Shown in pieces: positions 54,826-63,676 of a stretch of DNA of 64,000 bases. Numbering within the stretch: the first letter of the stretch is position 1; each line of letters starts with the position of its first letter. The notes under the pieces were generated by a model that saw only the letters and a list, made by a program, of their open reading frames with translations, was not told where the DNA came from and ran no database searches. Made by a program: the position numbers and the translations under genes. Origin of the DNA: an uncultured Oscillospiraceae bacterium (lineage in GTDB: Bacteria > Bacillota > Clostridia > Oscillospirales > Oscillospiraceae); NCBI GenBank assembly GCA_910578735.1, contig CAJTSQ010000006.1, positions 34,067 to 98,066 on the forward strand, given 5' to 3'.

Positions 54826-55191
54826 CTACTCAGCCGCGCTGTAGCGGTCGTAGGCGTCCTGATAGACCTTCAGCAGGTCGTCCATGCCGCACTTCTTGGA
54901 CAGGTACTCTTTGTACTCCTCCCACTCCTGGTCGGTGGGGCCGCCGTCCCGGAGCCAGGGGCCCTCCCGCTCCTGGTCGGTGGGGCCGCCGTCCCGGAGC
55001 CAGAGGCCCTCCCGCTCCTTCACGGCCGTCTCAAAGTCGGTCTTGTGCCAGTCGATGGTCTCCATCTCCATGCCGGTAAACACGCAGTCCACAGGGTAGA
55101 AAGTGGTGTCCTCCACATAGGGCATCCAGAACTGGTCCAGATCGGTGAGCCGCTGGATGGCCCGGTCCTCCATGTAGAACACGCTGCTGTT
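54826..55191 (-). pseudogene. C-terminal fragment of an ABC sugar-binding protein
   Basis: About 121 residues remain, from NSSVFYMEDRAIQRLTDL to DDLLKVYQDAYDRYSAAE. They match the C-terminal end of long family-1 solute-binding lipoproteins common in Clostridia (PVDCVFTG, KTDFETAVKEREGLWLRDGG). The front of the gene, with its lipobox, is gone: at about 55190 the sequence changes to a plus-strand gene. It also carries a 45-base in-frame tandem duplication. It lies directly ahead of the GH32 remnant, so the original operon was probably a sucrose or oligofructose importer with hydrolase. Confidence 0.75.
54925..55014. repeat. 45-base tandem duplication (two copies)
   Basis: Copies at 54925-54969 and 54970-55014 differ at one base (G at 54958, A at 55003). 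In the minus-strand frame each encodes one 15-residue unit, REG(L/P)WLRDGGPTDQE. The duplication is in frame. Confidence 0.92.
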
Positions 55192-55668
55192 CACAAGTGG
55201 TATGTCATTCTCGGCGCGGCGGCGGTGTGTGTCGTGGGCAGCCTGATCTGGCGGTCCATTACCCAGGTCCACCCGGACTATCAGATCGCCTACGCGGCCT
55301 CTGTCCCCCTCTCTGAAGATGAGAGCGCCCTTTGGGAGGCCAAGCTGTTGGCTTTAGGCCTGGACTGTAACGGAGACGGCAAGGTTGTAATCCAAGTCAA
55401 CCAATACATCTTCTCCCAGGAGGATGCCATGTATACCGCCGCAAATAACGTTAAGCTGATGGCCGATCTGGACTCCTGCGAAAGTTATTTCTTTCTGTTA
55501 GAAGACCCGGAGGCCTTTCGGGAGAGCTATGAGGTACTCCAGGAGGACTGGTTCCCGGTGGAGAACGGGCTGTATCTGGCCCGCCGGACCTTCTATGAGG
55601 ACCGGGTCTCCAAGAATGTGGAGGACTGCGACGCGCTGTGGAAGCGGCTGCTGAAGGAGGCGGGGTAA
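55192..55668 (+). pseudogene. Membrane-anchored hypothetical protein, N-terminus lost at a deletion junction
   Basis: About 158 residues starting HKWYVILGAAAVCVVGSLIW (a membrane helix) and continuing SITQVHPDYQIAYAASVP and LDCNGDGKVVIQVNQYIF. Relatives that I recall from YesL-type ABC loci start with a short cytosolic segment before HKWY; here that part is replaced by the antisense of the binding-protein fragment. The frame stays open upstream but only as antisense, with no credible ribosome site. The stop codon touches the start of the next gene. Confidence 0.65.
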
Positions 55669-56247
55669 ATGAAAAAGCTGCTTGTTTTGTGTCTTGCGCT
55701 GTGTCTGACGGGATGCGGCAGGGCCGCGCCGCCCAGGGCGGCGGACGGCATGACCTGGAGCAAAGACTGGGTCACGCTGGGAAACGTGATCGGTGTGGAT
55801 ACCCCGGAGGGGCTGACCGCCCGGGAAAGCAGCGACGCACTGTCCGCAGACGGGATGTACTACGCCACCTGGTCTGCAGGCGATGCGGTCCCCTATGTCA
55901 ACGAGTACGGGGAGGACGCACAGCTCTATGACGCGCAGCTCTATGTTCTGCTGTCCGGATATGCTTCTACCGAAAAGGCGGAGGAAGGGATGGAGGAGCT
56001 GCTGTCCATGGCTGCCGAGCGGTATACCATAGAGGAGACTAAAACAGAAGCCTATAACGGACAGGAGTTCACCATTATCACCTACGCATATAAGTCAGAA
56101 ACCAACCCCTATGCCCAAGGCGTGTCCGCCTTGGGCACCTATGGAAATTATAATATCATCGCGGAGCTGTCCTGCCGGGAGAATTTCGAGGGCGACGCCC
56201 TTGAGCTTTTGGAGGACTTTTTGGAGCACTGCCACTATGTGGCATAG
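55669..56247 (+). CDS. Small lipoprotein of unknown function
   Basis: This 192-residue protein has a signal peptide with lipobox LTGC (Cys16) and a mixed alpha/beta mature part with no motif that I recognise. The ATG immediately follows the TAA of the upstream truncated gene, with GGAGG inside that gene, so it was translationally coupled to it. With the upstream gene gone from its promoter, its expression is doubtful. Confidence 0.75.
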   Translation: MKKLLVLCLALCLTGCGRAAPPRAADGMTWSKDWVTLGNVIGVDTPEGLTARESSDALSADGMYYATWSAGDAVPYVNEYGEDAQLYDAQLYVLLSGYASTEKAEEGMEELLSMAAERYTIEETKTEAYNGQEFTIITYAYKSETNPYAQGVSALGTYGNYNIIAELSCRENFEGDALELLEDFLEHCHYVA

Positions 56248-56265
56248 AAAGGGCCATTCTCAGGA

Positions 56266-56288
56266 TGACCCGGCCAAGGGCCGGGTCA
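56266..56288 (+). other. Hairpin between lipoprotein and YesL-like gene
   Basis: TGACCCGGCC (56266-56275) / GGCCGGGTCA (56279-56288) is a perfect 10-bp stem with an AAG loop. The downstream T content (GGGCATTTTATAG) is modest. It may be an attenuator. Confidence 0.5.
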
Positions 56289-56319
56289 CACAGGGCATTT
56301 TATAGAGGAGGAGACAATT

Positions 56320-57069
56320 ATGGGACTGCTGTTTGCCGAGGACCCGCACTTTAATGAGAACGAGCGTCAAACCGGCTTTTACCACTACCGACAGCTCCTG
56401 TCCGCCCGGTTTGGCCGGTGGTGGAAGATCAATCTGCTCACCCTGGCGGGCTTTGCGCCCCTGGCGGCGGGATTGTTTTACAGCGTGGCCTCCTCCAGTG
56501 TTCTGGTGCTGCTGCCCTGCTCCCTCCTGGGCGGGATGATTGCCGGCCCCTTCCTGGCCGGGATGTACGACGCCATCCTCCGGGGCCTGCGGGACGACCC
56601 CCGGCCCTGGTGGGACGGCTATCAGCAATCCTGGAAACAGAACTGGAGGGGCAGCCTGATCCCCGGCGCCCTGCTGGGCCTGGCCGCAGGGGTGTACACC
56701 TTTATGGCGATGCTCTTTTGGTGGGCGGAGCGGTCCCCCTCCCCGGGGACGGTGGCGCTGTATCTGTTTTCCTTGCTGGTGGTGCTGATCGTCAATACCC
56801 TCTACTGGCCCCAGCTGGTGCTGTTCCGGCAGAAAGCATCCATCCGGCTGCGCAACTGCCTGCTGTTCTGGGCCAAATACTTTTGGCGCGTGCTGGGCGT
56901 TGGGGTGCTGCAGCTGGTTTACCTGGCGGTATTCGTGCTGTTCGCGCCCTGGACGCTGCTCCTGCTGCCGGTCCTCGGGGTATGGTACATCCTGTTTCTC
57001 TCGCAGTTCTTGATCTATGAGCAGACGGATGAGGCCTATCAAATTGAGGAACCCTGCAATGAGGGCTAA
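56320..57069 (+). CDS. YesL-like (DUF624) membrane protein
   Basis: This 249-residue protein has about five membrane helices. The pattern FGRWWKINLLTLAGFAPLAAG and LRDDPRPWWDGYQQSWKQNW matches the YesL family. Such genes accompany carbohydrate ABC transporters in Firmicutes but have no proven function. GAGGAGGAG lies before the ATG. It is probably a survivor of the eroded sugar locus on its left. Confidence 0.8.
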   Translation: MGLLFAEDPHFNENERQTGFYHYRQLLSARFGRWWKINLLTLAGFAPLAAGLFYSVASSSVLVLLPCSLLGGMIAGPFLAGMYDAILRGLRDDPRPWWDGYQQSWKQNWRGSLIPGALLGLAAGVYTFMAMLFWWAERSPSPGTVALYLFSLLVVLIVNTLYWPQLVLFRQKASIRLRNCLLFWAKYFWRVLGVGVLQLVYLAVFVLFAPWTLLLLPVLGVWYILFLSQFLIYEQTDEAYQIEEPCNEG

Positions 57070-57096
57070 TATTAACAGACAGTCGCGGCTTCTGCT

Positions 57097-57882
57097 TTAA
57101 CAGCTCAAATACCGCCAGGCATTAAACAGGCTGATGCAGATAATCACCACCATCAGCACCACAAACAGCCGCTCGACATCCTCATCCCTCAGCCGCCGGT
57201 TCAGCTGCCGGCCAAGGACGCCGCCGCCCAGTCCTCCCGCCGCCATCAGGGCCAGCACCGGCCAACGGAAGTCCGGAACGGAGCCGGTGCAGAGGGTGGT
57301 CAGCAAGCTGCACAGCTGACTGAAAAAGATAATGTACAGGCTGTTGGCGGCCGCCGTTTTGGTGTCCATACTGAAAAAGAAATACAGCACCACCAGATTG
57401 ATAGGCCCGCCGCCGATCCCCAGAAAGCTGGACATACAGCCCAACGCCAGGCCGATCACAGCGCATGCCGACCTGTTCCGGACCCGGCCAGTGGGAATGC
57501 GGGCCTTGTTCAGGGTATACAGAAGGGTGCCCACTGTAATCACAGCCAGGCATGCGGCCTGGACCGCCCCTACCCGGTTGGGGTTGTCTGACATCCGGCG
57601 CGCCAGAGCGAACAGCTGGCTGCCCAGCAGGCCCCCCGCCGCCGCTCCAACCGCCAGCGGCGTTCCCACATCCAGCGAAACCCGCTTCTCCCCGGCCAGC
57701 AGGGACTTTCCCACCGAATAACAGCTCATCGTCAATACGGTGCAGCCAGATAAAAAGCTGATGGTGGACACCGTCTCCAGATGGAGCAAGTCCAGCACCG
57801 GCTTAATGACCACACCGCCGCCGATGCCGCAGATGGCGCCCACAGCGCTGGCCCCCAGGGCCACCAGAAAGAATATCAGCAT
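57097..57882 (-). CDS. TauE/SafE-family sulfite or organosulfur exporter
   Basis: This 261-residue protein has about eight membrane helices in two inverted halves with the family motifs GAICGIGGGVVIKP and GLALGCMSSFLGIGGGPINL. Members export sulfite, sulfoacetate or related ions. It lies 6 bases after the sulfatase-maturation enzyme and ends the sulfatase operon, so it may dispose of released sulfate or sulfite. No terminator is obvious in the 27 bases between it and the convergent YesL-like gene. Confidence 0.88.
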   Translation of the reverse strand: MLIFFLVALGASAVGAICGIGGGVVIKPVLDLLHLETVSTISFLSGCTVLTMSCYSVGKSLLAGEKRVSLDVGTPLAVGAAAGGLLGSQLFALARRMSDNPNRVGAVQAACLAVITVGTLLYTLNKARIPTGRVRNRSACAVIGLALGCMSSFLGIGGGPINLVVLYFFFSMDTKTAAANSLYIIFFSQLCSLLTTLCTGSVPDFRWPVLALMAAGGLGGGVLGRQLNRRLRDEDVERLFVVLMVVIICISLFNAWRYLSC

Positions 57883-57888
57883 ATGCGC

Positions 57889-59004
57889 TCACCTCGTTTT
57901 CAGCAGTTCCCCCGCCCGGCGCAGGCGGGGGAGGGCGTAGGCAAAAAATCCGGCGTATGCCTGACAGTAGTAGTTTCGGCCCGGTCCGTCTGCCGACTCC
58001 AGCCGGTCCCGGCGGCAGCCGTTGCGGCACAGAGAATACCACTGGCAGGTCTTACATGTCTCCGGCACACGCTGTGACGCCGCCACAAAGCCAAGCGTCT
58101 CCCGCGCTCGGTCCAGTTCCTCCCAGGAATCCTCTCGGATGTTCCCCAGCCGGTACGCATCCAGGCCGTAGAAATCGCAGGGGTAGACACTACCGTCCGC
58201 CTCCACCAGATATTGCAGGCCGCAGCTCCCACGCATGGAGCACTGCTCCGGGGCGTTTCCCTTCAGCATCCACACCAGGTTATCAAAGTAACGGATGGAC
58301 CAGTAGCGCCCCAGCTCCAGCTCCCGGAACCACAGGTCGAACAGGGTCTTCAAAAAGGTCTCATACTGCCCGGGGGATAGGGAATACCCCTGTCCCCCCC
58401 GCTCCTCCTCCAGAGGGTCCAGACAGGGGATGTATTGCTGAAAGCGGAAGCCGCCGGCGCACAGGGCGGAAAAGACGCTTTGGATATGCCTGGCCAGATA
58501 GCCGGTTACAACCGTGAGGATATTATATTCCACCCCGGCCCGCTCCAGCAGGCGGGCCGCCTTTATTACCCGGTCGTAGGTGCCTTTCCCTGCTCCATCC
58601 CGGCGGAAGCGGTCGTGACAGGCCCGGGTCCCGTCCAGGGACAGGCCCACCAGAAAGAGGTTCTCTCGAAAAAAACGGCACCAGGCCTCGTCCAGCAGTA
58701 TTCCGTTGGTCTGAATGGCGTACCGGACCGCCAGCCCGGCGGGGACCGTCTCTCTCTCATAAGAGACGAAGTCCCGGTAGAAGTCCAGCCCCGCCAGGGT
58801 GGGCTCGCCGCCCTGGAACAGGAACGTGACAGAGCCCTCCGCCGCCCCCGCCGCTTTTTCAATCAAGGTATGGCTCACCGCCTGGGACATCAAGCCGAAA
58901 TTGGGCACGGCGCGGGCGCTGGCCTCGTCGGCATAGAAGCAGTAGGCGCAGCGCAGATTGCAGGCGCTGGAGGCCGGTTTGATCAGGATGCTCAGGGGCG
59001 GCAT
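57889..59004 (-). CDS. Anaerobic sulfatase-maturating enzyme (radical SAM, SPASM)
   Basis: This 371-residue protein has the radical SAM cluster motif C-x3-C-x2-C (Cys15, Cys19, Cys22), FQGGEPTLAG, GLSLDGTRACHDRFR and a SPASM domain with CGLQYLV, YPCDFYG and CKTCQWYSLCRNGC for two auxiliary clusters. It converts the active-site Cys or Ser of a sulfatase to formylglycine without oxygen. The cognate Cys-type sulfatase is two genes upstream. The start at 59004 has AAGGAGG. Confidence 0.93.
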   Translation of the reverse strand: MPPLSILIKPASSACNLRCAYCFYADEASARAVPNFGLMSQAVSHTLIEKAAGAAEGSVTFLFQGGEPTLAGLDFYRDFVSYERETVPAGLAVRYAIQTNGILLDEAWCRFFRENLFLVGLSLDGTRACHDRFRRDGAGKGTYDRVIKAARLLERAGVEYNILTVVTGYLARHIQSVFSALCAGGFRFQQYIPCLDPLEEERGGQGYSLSPGQYETFLKTLFDLWFRELELGRYWSIRYFDNLVWMLKGNAPEQCSMRGSCGLQYLVEADGSVYPCDFYGLDAYRLGNIREDSWEELDRARETLGFVAASQRVPETCKTCQWYSLCRNGCRRDRLESADGPGRNYYCQAYAGFFAYALPRLRRAGELLKTR

Positions 59005-59025
59005 GGAATCTTCCTCCTTTTTAAC

Positions 59026-59050
59026 GCGGGCCGCCCTAAGGGCGGCCCGC
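59026..59050 (-). other. Hairpin between regulator and maturase genes
   Basis: GCGGGCCGCCC (59026-59036) / GGGCGGCCCGC (59040-59050) is a perfect 11-bp stem with a 3-base loop. It has no T run on the operon strand, so it is likely an mRNA processing or stability element. Confidence 0.55.
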
Positions 59051-59055
59051 ACGGT

Positions 59056-60165
59056 CTATCTTATAGCGGGGCCGATGGAGCGGCCCACAAAGATTTCCGG
59101 GGGCAGGACACAGGTATAGCCCAGGTCGTCGCAGTCCCGGCTGCGGATCATCCGCATCAGCCGTGAGGCCACCTCCTGCCCGATCCGGAAGCCTTGGTGG
59201 ATGGAACAGGTAACCCCTTCGGCCTCCCAGTCCTCGTTGGAGTAGTCGAAGCACACCAGGGAGCAGTCCTCCGGCACCCGCCGCCCCTGCTTCTCCAGCA
59301 CCTGCCGCACCATCTGATAGATCATATAGTTGCAGCAGACCACGGCGGTGCACTGGGGCAGGCGCTTTAGAAAGCGGTCGATGGAGCGGACAAAGCTGGG
59401 GTCGTGGGCCTCATTGGAGACGCACCATTTGGTGTAGTCGTCCTGGTATTCCACTCCCTGCTTCTGGAGTGTGGCCGCCATTCCCTGAAATTTCTCAATG
59501 CTCTGATAATTGTCTGAGACAAAAACTCCGGCAATATTCCGGTGCCCCTCCCGGATCAGCAGGCCGATGAGCTCCTCAGCGCAGCGCAGGTCGTTGACCA
59601 CCACCCGGGGGCATTTCAGGTTGCGGTAGTAGTTGTTGTAAAAAATCACGGGGATTCGCTTTTGATAGATCTTCTGGTAGCAGTCCAGGTTGGGGTTGAG
59701 CAGGCTGGCCTTGACGCCGTCTACAATAAAGCCCTGAAAGCCCTGGTTCATCACGGCCTGAAGGCAGCGGCGCTCGTTGGCGAACTTGTTGTCGGTGAGG
59801 AAGGTGCGCAGGTCCACTTGGTCGGGGGGCAGAATGCTGCGGATGCCCTCCATCAGGCTGGAGTTGGCGTTGCCGTCCTGGCCCTGGAGAATCAGGCCGA
59901 TCTTCAGCTTTCCGCCGCTGCCCCCCAGCTCCCAGGACAGGGCCGCCTCCTTGTCAATATAGGTGCCGCTCCCCTTTACCCGGATCAGCAGGCCCTCCCG
60001 CGTCAGCCGCTCCAGCGCCCGGCGCACCGTCTCCCGGCTGACGGACAGCTTCCGGCTCAGGGTGTTTTCCGAAGGGATCTTTGTGCTGCTGGAAAACTTG
60101 TTTTCCTCGATATAGGCCCTCACCCAGAGGTAGACCAGCTCCGCCTTCCCGTCCAATTCCTTCAT
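59056..60165 (-). CDS. GntR-type regulator with LacI-like ligand domain (AraR-like)
   Basis: This 369-residue protein has an N-terminal GntR winged helix (about residues 8-75: IPSENTLSRKLSVSRETVRRA). The rest is a periplasmic-binding-protein-like effector domain (KIGLILQGQDGN, FIVDGVKASL, NIAGVFVSDNYQS, CSLVCFDYSNED) as in AraR. The start at 60165 follows GAGGAGGG. It lies inside the sulfatase operon and likely controls it in response to the desulfated or sulfated substrate. Confidence 0.9.
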   Translation of the reverse strand: MKELDGKAELVYLWVRAYIEENKFSSSTKIPSENTLSRKLSVSRETVRRALERLTREGLLIRVKGSGTYIDKEAALSWELGGSGGKLKIGLILQGQDGNANSSLMEGIRSILPPDQVDLRTFLTDNKFANERRCLQAVMNQGFQGFIVDGVKASLLNPNLDCYQKIYQKRIPVIFYNNYYRNLKCPRVVVNDLRCAEELIGLLIREGHRNIAGVFVSDNYQSIEKFQGMAATLQKQGVEYQDDYTKWCVSNEAHDPSFVRSIDRFLKRLPQCTAVVCCNYMIYQMVRQVLEKQGRRVPEDCSLVCFDYSNEDWEAEGVTCSIHQGFRIGQEVASRLMRMIRSRDCDDLGYTCVLPPEIFVGRSIGPAIR

Positions 60166-60196
60166 GACACCCTCCTCAGAGACCACGCGGCACTCC

Positions 60197-61549
60197 TCAG
60201 TTGGCAATGACAGGCCGGTTCCCCTCCGCTCTCTCGATCCAGTCCAGCAGCCGCTCCCGCAGCTCCGCTTTCACCTGCGCGTAGGCCGGGTCGGCCACCA
60301 CATTGTTCAGCTGGTGGGGGTCCCGCTCCATATCGTAGAGGAAGTCGTCGGCGTACCGGTCAGCCGCCGCGGCCTCGCCGCCGTTGACGCCGGGGGCGTA
60401 GACGGAATAGGTATACCGGGCGGTGCGGATGCACCGGCCCACCCGGCTTTCTGATATCTGCGCGAAAATCTCGTTGGGTCTATTATCGTCCTTTTTCTCC
60501 ACCACGTCAAGAAGGTTTTCCCCGATCATGGCATCTCCCACGTCTACCCCGGCCAGGGCCAGGATGGTCTTGGGCAGGCTGGCGGTGCTCACCAGCTCCT
60601 CCACGGCCACGCCCCCCTTGAAGGGTCCGCCGGCGATGACCAGGGGCACATGGAGGGCCGCGTCGTGGCAGGAGCGCTTGTAGTCGTCGTAGCCGTTGAG
60701 GTGGGAGTCCCGGTTGCGGGTGAGGAAGTGGGAGCCGTGGTCAGAGGCGAAGATGATCACCGTATTCTCATACAGCCCCTTCTCCTTCAGCTTTGCCACC
60801 AGACGGCCCAGATTCTCGTCCAGGCTGGCGCACTGGCCCAGGTAGTCGGGGTACTCCTCCAACCCGTTGCCCCCCAGGGCCTTCAGATCCTCGGGGAGGA
60901 CAAAGTCTTTAAATCGCTCCTTGGACCCCTCCGGCCCCTCGTAGTGCTTTCGGTCGTTCTGGTGGTGGGGCTCGATCTGAGAGATGGTCATGAAGAAGGG
61001 CTTTTTCCCGTCGTACTGGTCGAAGAACTCCAGGGCCATGTCGTTGATGCAGTCCGCCCGGTAGCCCTTGAAGTCCACCCGCTGGTCGTTCTCGTCAAAG
61101 ACGAAGCCGTCGTAGCCGTGGGAGGTGAACTCCAGCACGTCAGCGGCGCGCCAAAAGCCGGTGTAGCCCCCCCGCAGCTGGCGGGGAATGGCGGTGACGG
61201 TGTGATCGATGGTGGGGGGCTTCTCCAGCTCCCCGTCGCTGGCCAGGTGCCACTTGCCGATGTAGGCGGTCTCATAGCCCGCCTCCTCGATATAGCTGCC
61301 CAGGGTCTTCACCCCGGCGGGCAGCATGATGTTGTTCCGGAAGCACCCCGTCTCGGTGGGCCACTTGCCCGTCTGAAACAGGGCCCGGCAGGGACCGCAC
61401 ACCGGCTGGGGGGAGAAGGCGTTGTCAAACTTGACCCCCTCCCGGGCCAGCCGGTCCAGGTTGGGCGTGATGTCCAGGGGCTGGCCGAAGCAGCCGCAGG
61501 TGTCCCAGCGCTGCTGGTCAGTAAAGTAGAAGATAATATTGTTGGGCAT
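60197..61549 (-). CDS. Sulfatase, Cys-type (formylglycine-dependent)
   Basis: This 450-residue cytosolic S1-family sulfatase has no signal peptide. The maturation motif C-x-P-x-R is present as CGPCR (Cys51 to Arg55), so Cys51 would become formylglycine. Metal-binding FYFTDQQRWD near the start and ASDHGSH (Asp-His) later complete the site. It hydrolyses a sulfate ester that is presumably brought in by the tripartite transporter. Its ribosome site lies in the end of tctA. It may belong with small-molecule sulfatases such as choline or aryl sulfatases. Confidence 0.9.
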   Translation of the reverse strand: MPNNIIFYFTDQQRWDTCGCFGQPLDITPNLDRLAREGVKFDNAFSPQPVCGPCRALFQTGKWPTETGCFRNNIMLPAGVKTLGSYIEEAGYETAYIGKWHLASDGELEKPPTIDHTVTAIPRQLRGGYTGFWRAADVLEFTSHGYDGFVFDENDQRVDFKGYRADCINDMALEFFDQYDGKKPFFMTISQIEPHHQNDRKHYEGPEGSKERFKDFVLPEDLKALGGNGLEEYPDYLGQCASLDENLGRLVAKLKEKGLYENTVIIFASDHGSHFLTRNRDSHLNGYDDYKRSCHDAALHVPLVIAGGPFKGGVAVEELVSTASLPKTILALAGVDVGDAMIGENLLDVVEKKDDNRPNEIFAQISESRVGRCIRTARYTYSVYAPGVNGGEAAAADRYADDFLYDMERDPHQLNNVVADPAYAQVKAELRERLLDWIERAEGNRPVIAN

Positions 61550-61551
61550 TG

Positions 61552-63054
61552 TCAGTCCTCCTTCTGAGCGGCGGCTTTTTTCTCCTTCATCTTGCCCCGG
61601 ACGATGGTGCCCACCGCCGCCACGATGAGGACCAGGAAGATGATGCAGTAGATGCTGCTGAAAAAGATGCTGGGGCTGCCGTTGGAGATGAGCAGGGCCC
61701 GGCGGAAGTTGGTCTCGGTCATGCTGCCCAGCACCAGACCCAGCAGAATGGGCACCGGCGGCAGCTCCAGCTTGCGCAGGACCCAGGCCAGAATGCCGAA
61801 CACCAGGGCCACGCCCACATCAAAGTAGTTGCCGTTGACCGAGTACGCCCCCGCAAAGCAGAAAATGACGATGATGGGGGTGAGAATTTCCTGGGGAATG
61901 GACACCACCTTTGCGAACAGAGAGGTGAGGAACTTGCCCTGGAGACACATGAATATATTCACCAGAATCAGGCCCAACATGATGGCGTACATGATGTCCC
62001 CCTGAGTAGTGAACAGGCTCAGGCCGGGGTTCAGGCCGTTAATCATCAGGGCGGAGAGCATGATGGCCACCGTGCCGTCCCCGGGGATGCCCAGGGTGAG
62101 CAGGGGGATCAGCGTCGCGCCGGTGACGGCGTTGTTGGCCGACTCCGCGGCAGCAATGCCCTCCACCGAGCCGTGGCCGAACTCCTCCGGGTGCTTGGAC
62201 ATGTTCTTGGCGGTGTTGTAGCTGAACCAGGATGCCTCTGAGGCCCCGGTGCCCGGGATGATGCCCACCAGCACGCCAATGATGGAGGACAGCAGCACCG
62301 GCCGGGCCATGCGCTTATATTCATCCCTGCTGATGGCCCCGTCGTCCTTGATCTGGGTGGTGTCCAGGTTCAGCCGGTCCAGAGGCTTCTCCGCCTTGGC
62401 CATGATCTCCACCAGGGCGAACAGGCCGATCAGACAGATGGCCAGGTCCAGGCCCAGGTAGAGCCGGGAGATGCCGAAGGTGAAACGGTCATAGCTGGTC
62501 ATGGGGTCGGAGCCCACGCAGGAGATGAGCAGGCCCAGGCAGGCGGAGATCAGGCCCTTAATCATGCTCTTGCCCGACACGCCGGCGATGATGGTCAGGC
62601 CGAAGACACAGACCATAAAATACTCCGCCGTCCCCAGCTGGGCGGCGACTTTCGCCACCTGGGGGCCCAGGAACAGCAGCATCAGCGCGGAGAACACCCC
62701 GCCGAAGGTGGAGGCGTACAGGGCAATTTTCAGCGCCGCCTTGGTACGGCCCTGCTCCGAGAGCGGGTGTCCGTCCAGCATGGTGGCCGCCGCGTGAGGG
62801 GTGCCGGGGGTGTTGATGAGGATGGCGGACACGCTGCCGCCATAGCCGCCGGCGCAGTAGATGCCCAGCAGGAACATCATGCCGGGAATGGCCATCATAG
62901 AGTAGGTGACGGGCAGGAACAAAATGACGCACAGGATGACGCTCAGGCCGGGAATGGCGGCGAAGACCGAGCCCACAAACACACCGATGTTAATCCACAG
63001 GATATTTTCCAGGGTGAACAGCAGGCCGGTGGCCGGGATGATATGCTGTAACAT
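61552..63054 (-). CDS. tctA: Tripartite tricarboxylate transporter, large membrane subunit TctA
   Basis: This 500-residue protein has about 12 membrane helices with TctA signatures near residues 20-60 (GSVFAAIPGLSVILCVIL and PVTYSM) and GIIPGTGASEASWFSYNTAK in the second half. The start at 63054 has AAGGGGGGGGG upstream; the longer frame overlaps tctB. It forms the transport channel with TctB and takes substrate from TctC. Confidence 0.94.
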   Translation of the reverse strand: MLQHIIPATGLLFTLENILWINIGVFVGSVFAAIPGLSVILCVILFLPVTYSMMAIPGMMFLLGIYCAGGYGGSVSAILINTPGTPHAAATMLDGHPLSEQGRTKAALKIALYASTFGGVFSALMLLFLGPQVAKVAAQLGTAEYFMVCVFGLTIIAGVSGKSMIKGLISACLGLLISCVGSDPMTSYDRFTFGISRLYLGLDLAICLIGLFALVEIMAKAEKPLDRLNLDTTQIKDDGAISRDEYKRMARPVLLSSIIGVLVGIIPGTGASEASWFSYNTAKNMSKHPEEFGHGSVEGIAAAESANNAVTGATLIPLLTLGIPGDGTVAIMLSALMINGLNPGLSLFTTQGDIMYAIMLGLILVNIFMCLQGKFLTSLFAKVVSIPQEILTPIIVIFCFAGAYSVNGNYFDVGVALVFGILAWVLRKLELPPVPILLGLVLGSMTETNFRRALLISNGSPSIFFSSIYCIIFLVLIVAAVGTIVRGKMKEKKAAAQKED

Positions 63055-63065
63055 AAGCCCCCCCC

Positions 63066-63581
63066 TTAAAAGTCCACGCCCAGGGCGAAGCGGAAGGCGG
63101 CCCAGATGGCCACCGCCAGCACCAGGGTAATGACATAGTAGGATTTCTTCCGGCACCGGAAGTAGAGCAAAAAGCCCAGGCAGCAGAACACCGCGCCTAC
63201 CACAAACAGGCCGGTGATTTTGCTCAGGAACCAGGTGAGCACCAAAATGGCCAGAATAGTCAGCGCCTTGGCTTCCACCTGAATATTGATGACCTTCCAG
63301 TTCAGGGGCTGTCTGGTGGCCAGCTTATACAGCTCCTTGGCCACCAGCATGGCGCAGCAGAGCATCAGTATCACCATCAGCAAGGTCGGAAAGGCGCGGC
63401 CGTTGACCACGTCCTTCTCAGAAACTGCCACCTGGTCTGGCATGACCAGCAAAATCACCAGGGCAAAGAGGAAAAACACCACGCCAGTGACCAAATCCAC
63501 AGGAATTCGAATCTCTTTCTCATGCAGCTTACGGCCCCAGGCGTCCATCCGGCCGTTAAACTGCTCCACCCATTTGCTCAT
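63066..63581 (-). CDS. tctB: Tripartite tricarboxylate transporter, small membrane subunit TctB
   Basis: This 171-residue protein has four predicted helices after a charged N-terminus (DLVTGVVFFLFALVILLVM and so on), typical of TctB. The start at 63581 has AAAGGAGG. It ends 11 bases before tctA. Confidence 0.88.
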   Translation of the reverse strand: MSKWVEQFNGRMDAWGRKLHEKEIRIPVDLVTGVVFFLFALVILLVMPDQVAVSEKDVVNGRAFPTLLMVILMLCCAMLVAKELYKLATRQPLNWKVINIQVEAKALTILAILVLTWFLSKITGLFVVGAVFCCLGFLLYFRCRKKSYYVITLVLAVAIWAAFRFALGVDF

Positions 63582-63615
63582 GGGGGGACCTCCTTTCCAA
63601 ATAAAAACCATAAAA

Positions 63616-63652
63616 GGGGAATGGGCGGGATTCCTTCCCGATCCCATTCCCC
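63616..63652 (-). terminator. Attenuator between tctC and tctB
   Basis: On the minus strand GGGGAATGGG (63643-63652) pairs with CCCATTCCCC (63616-63625), followed by TTTTATGG. This partial terminator would keep the binding protein more abundant than the membrane subunits. Confidence 0.75.
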
Positions 63653-63676
63653 CACATGTTGTCTGTGGCGCGCAGA

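Noticed and set aside
54760..55668. A 302-residue plus-strand frame ending with the truncated membrane protein
   Set aside because: Only the last 158 residues (from 55192) are protein-like. The first part is antisense to the GH32 and binding-protein remnants, so it is a chance read-through across a deletion junction.
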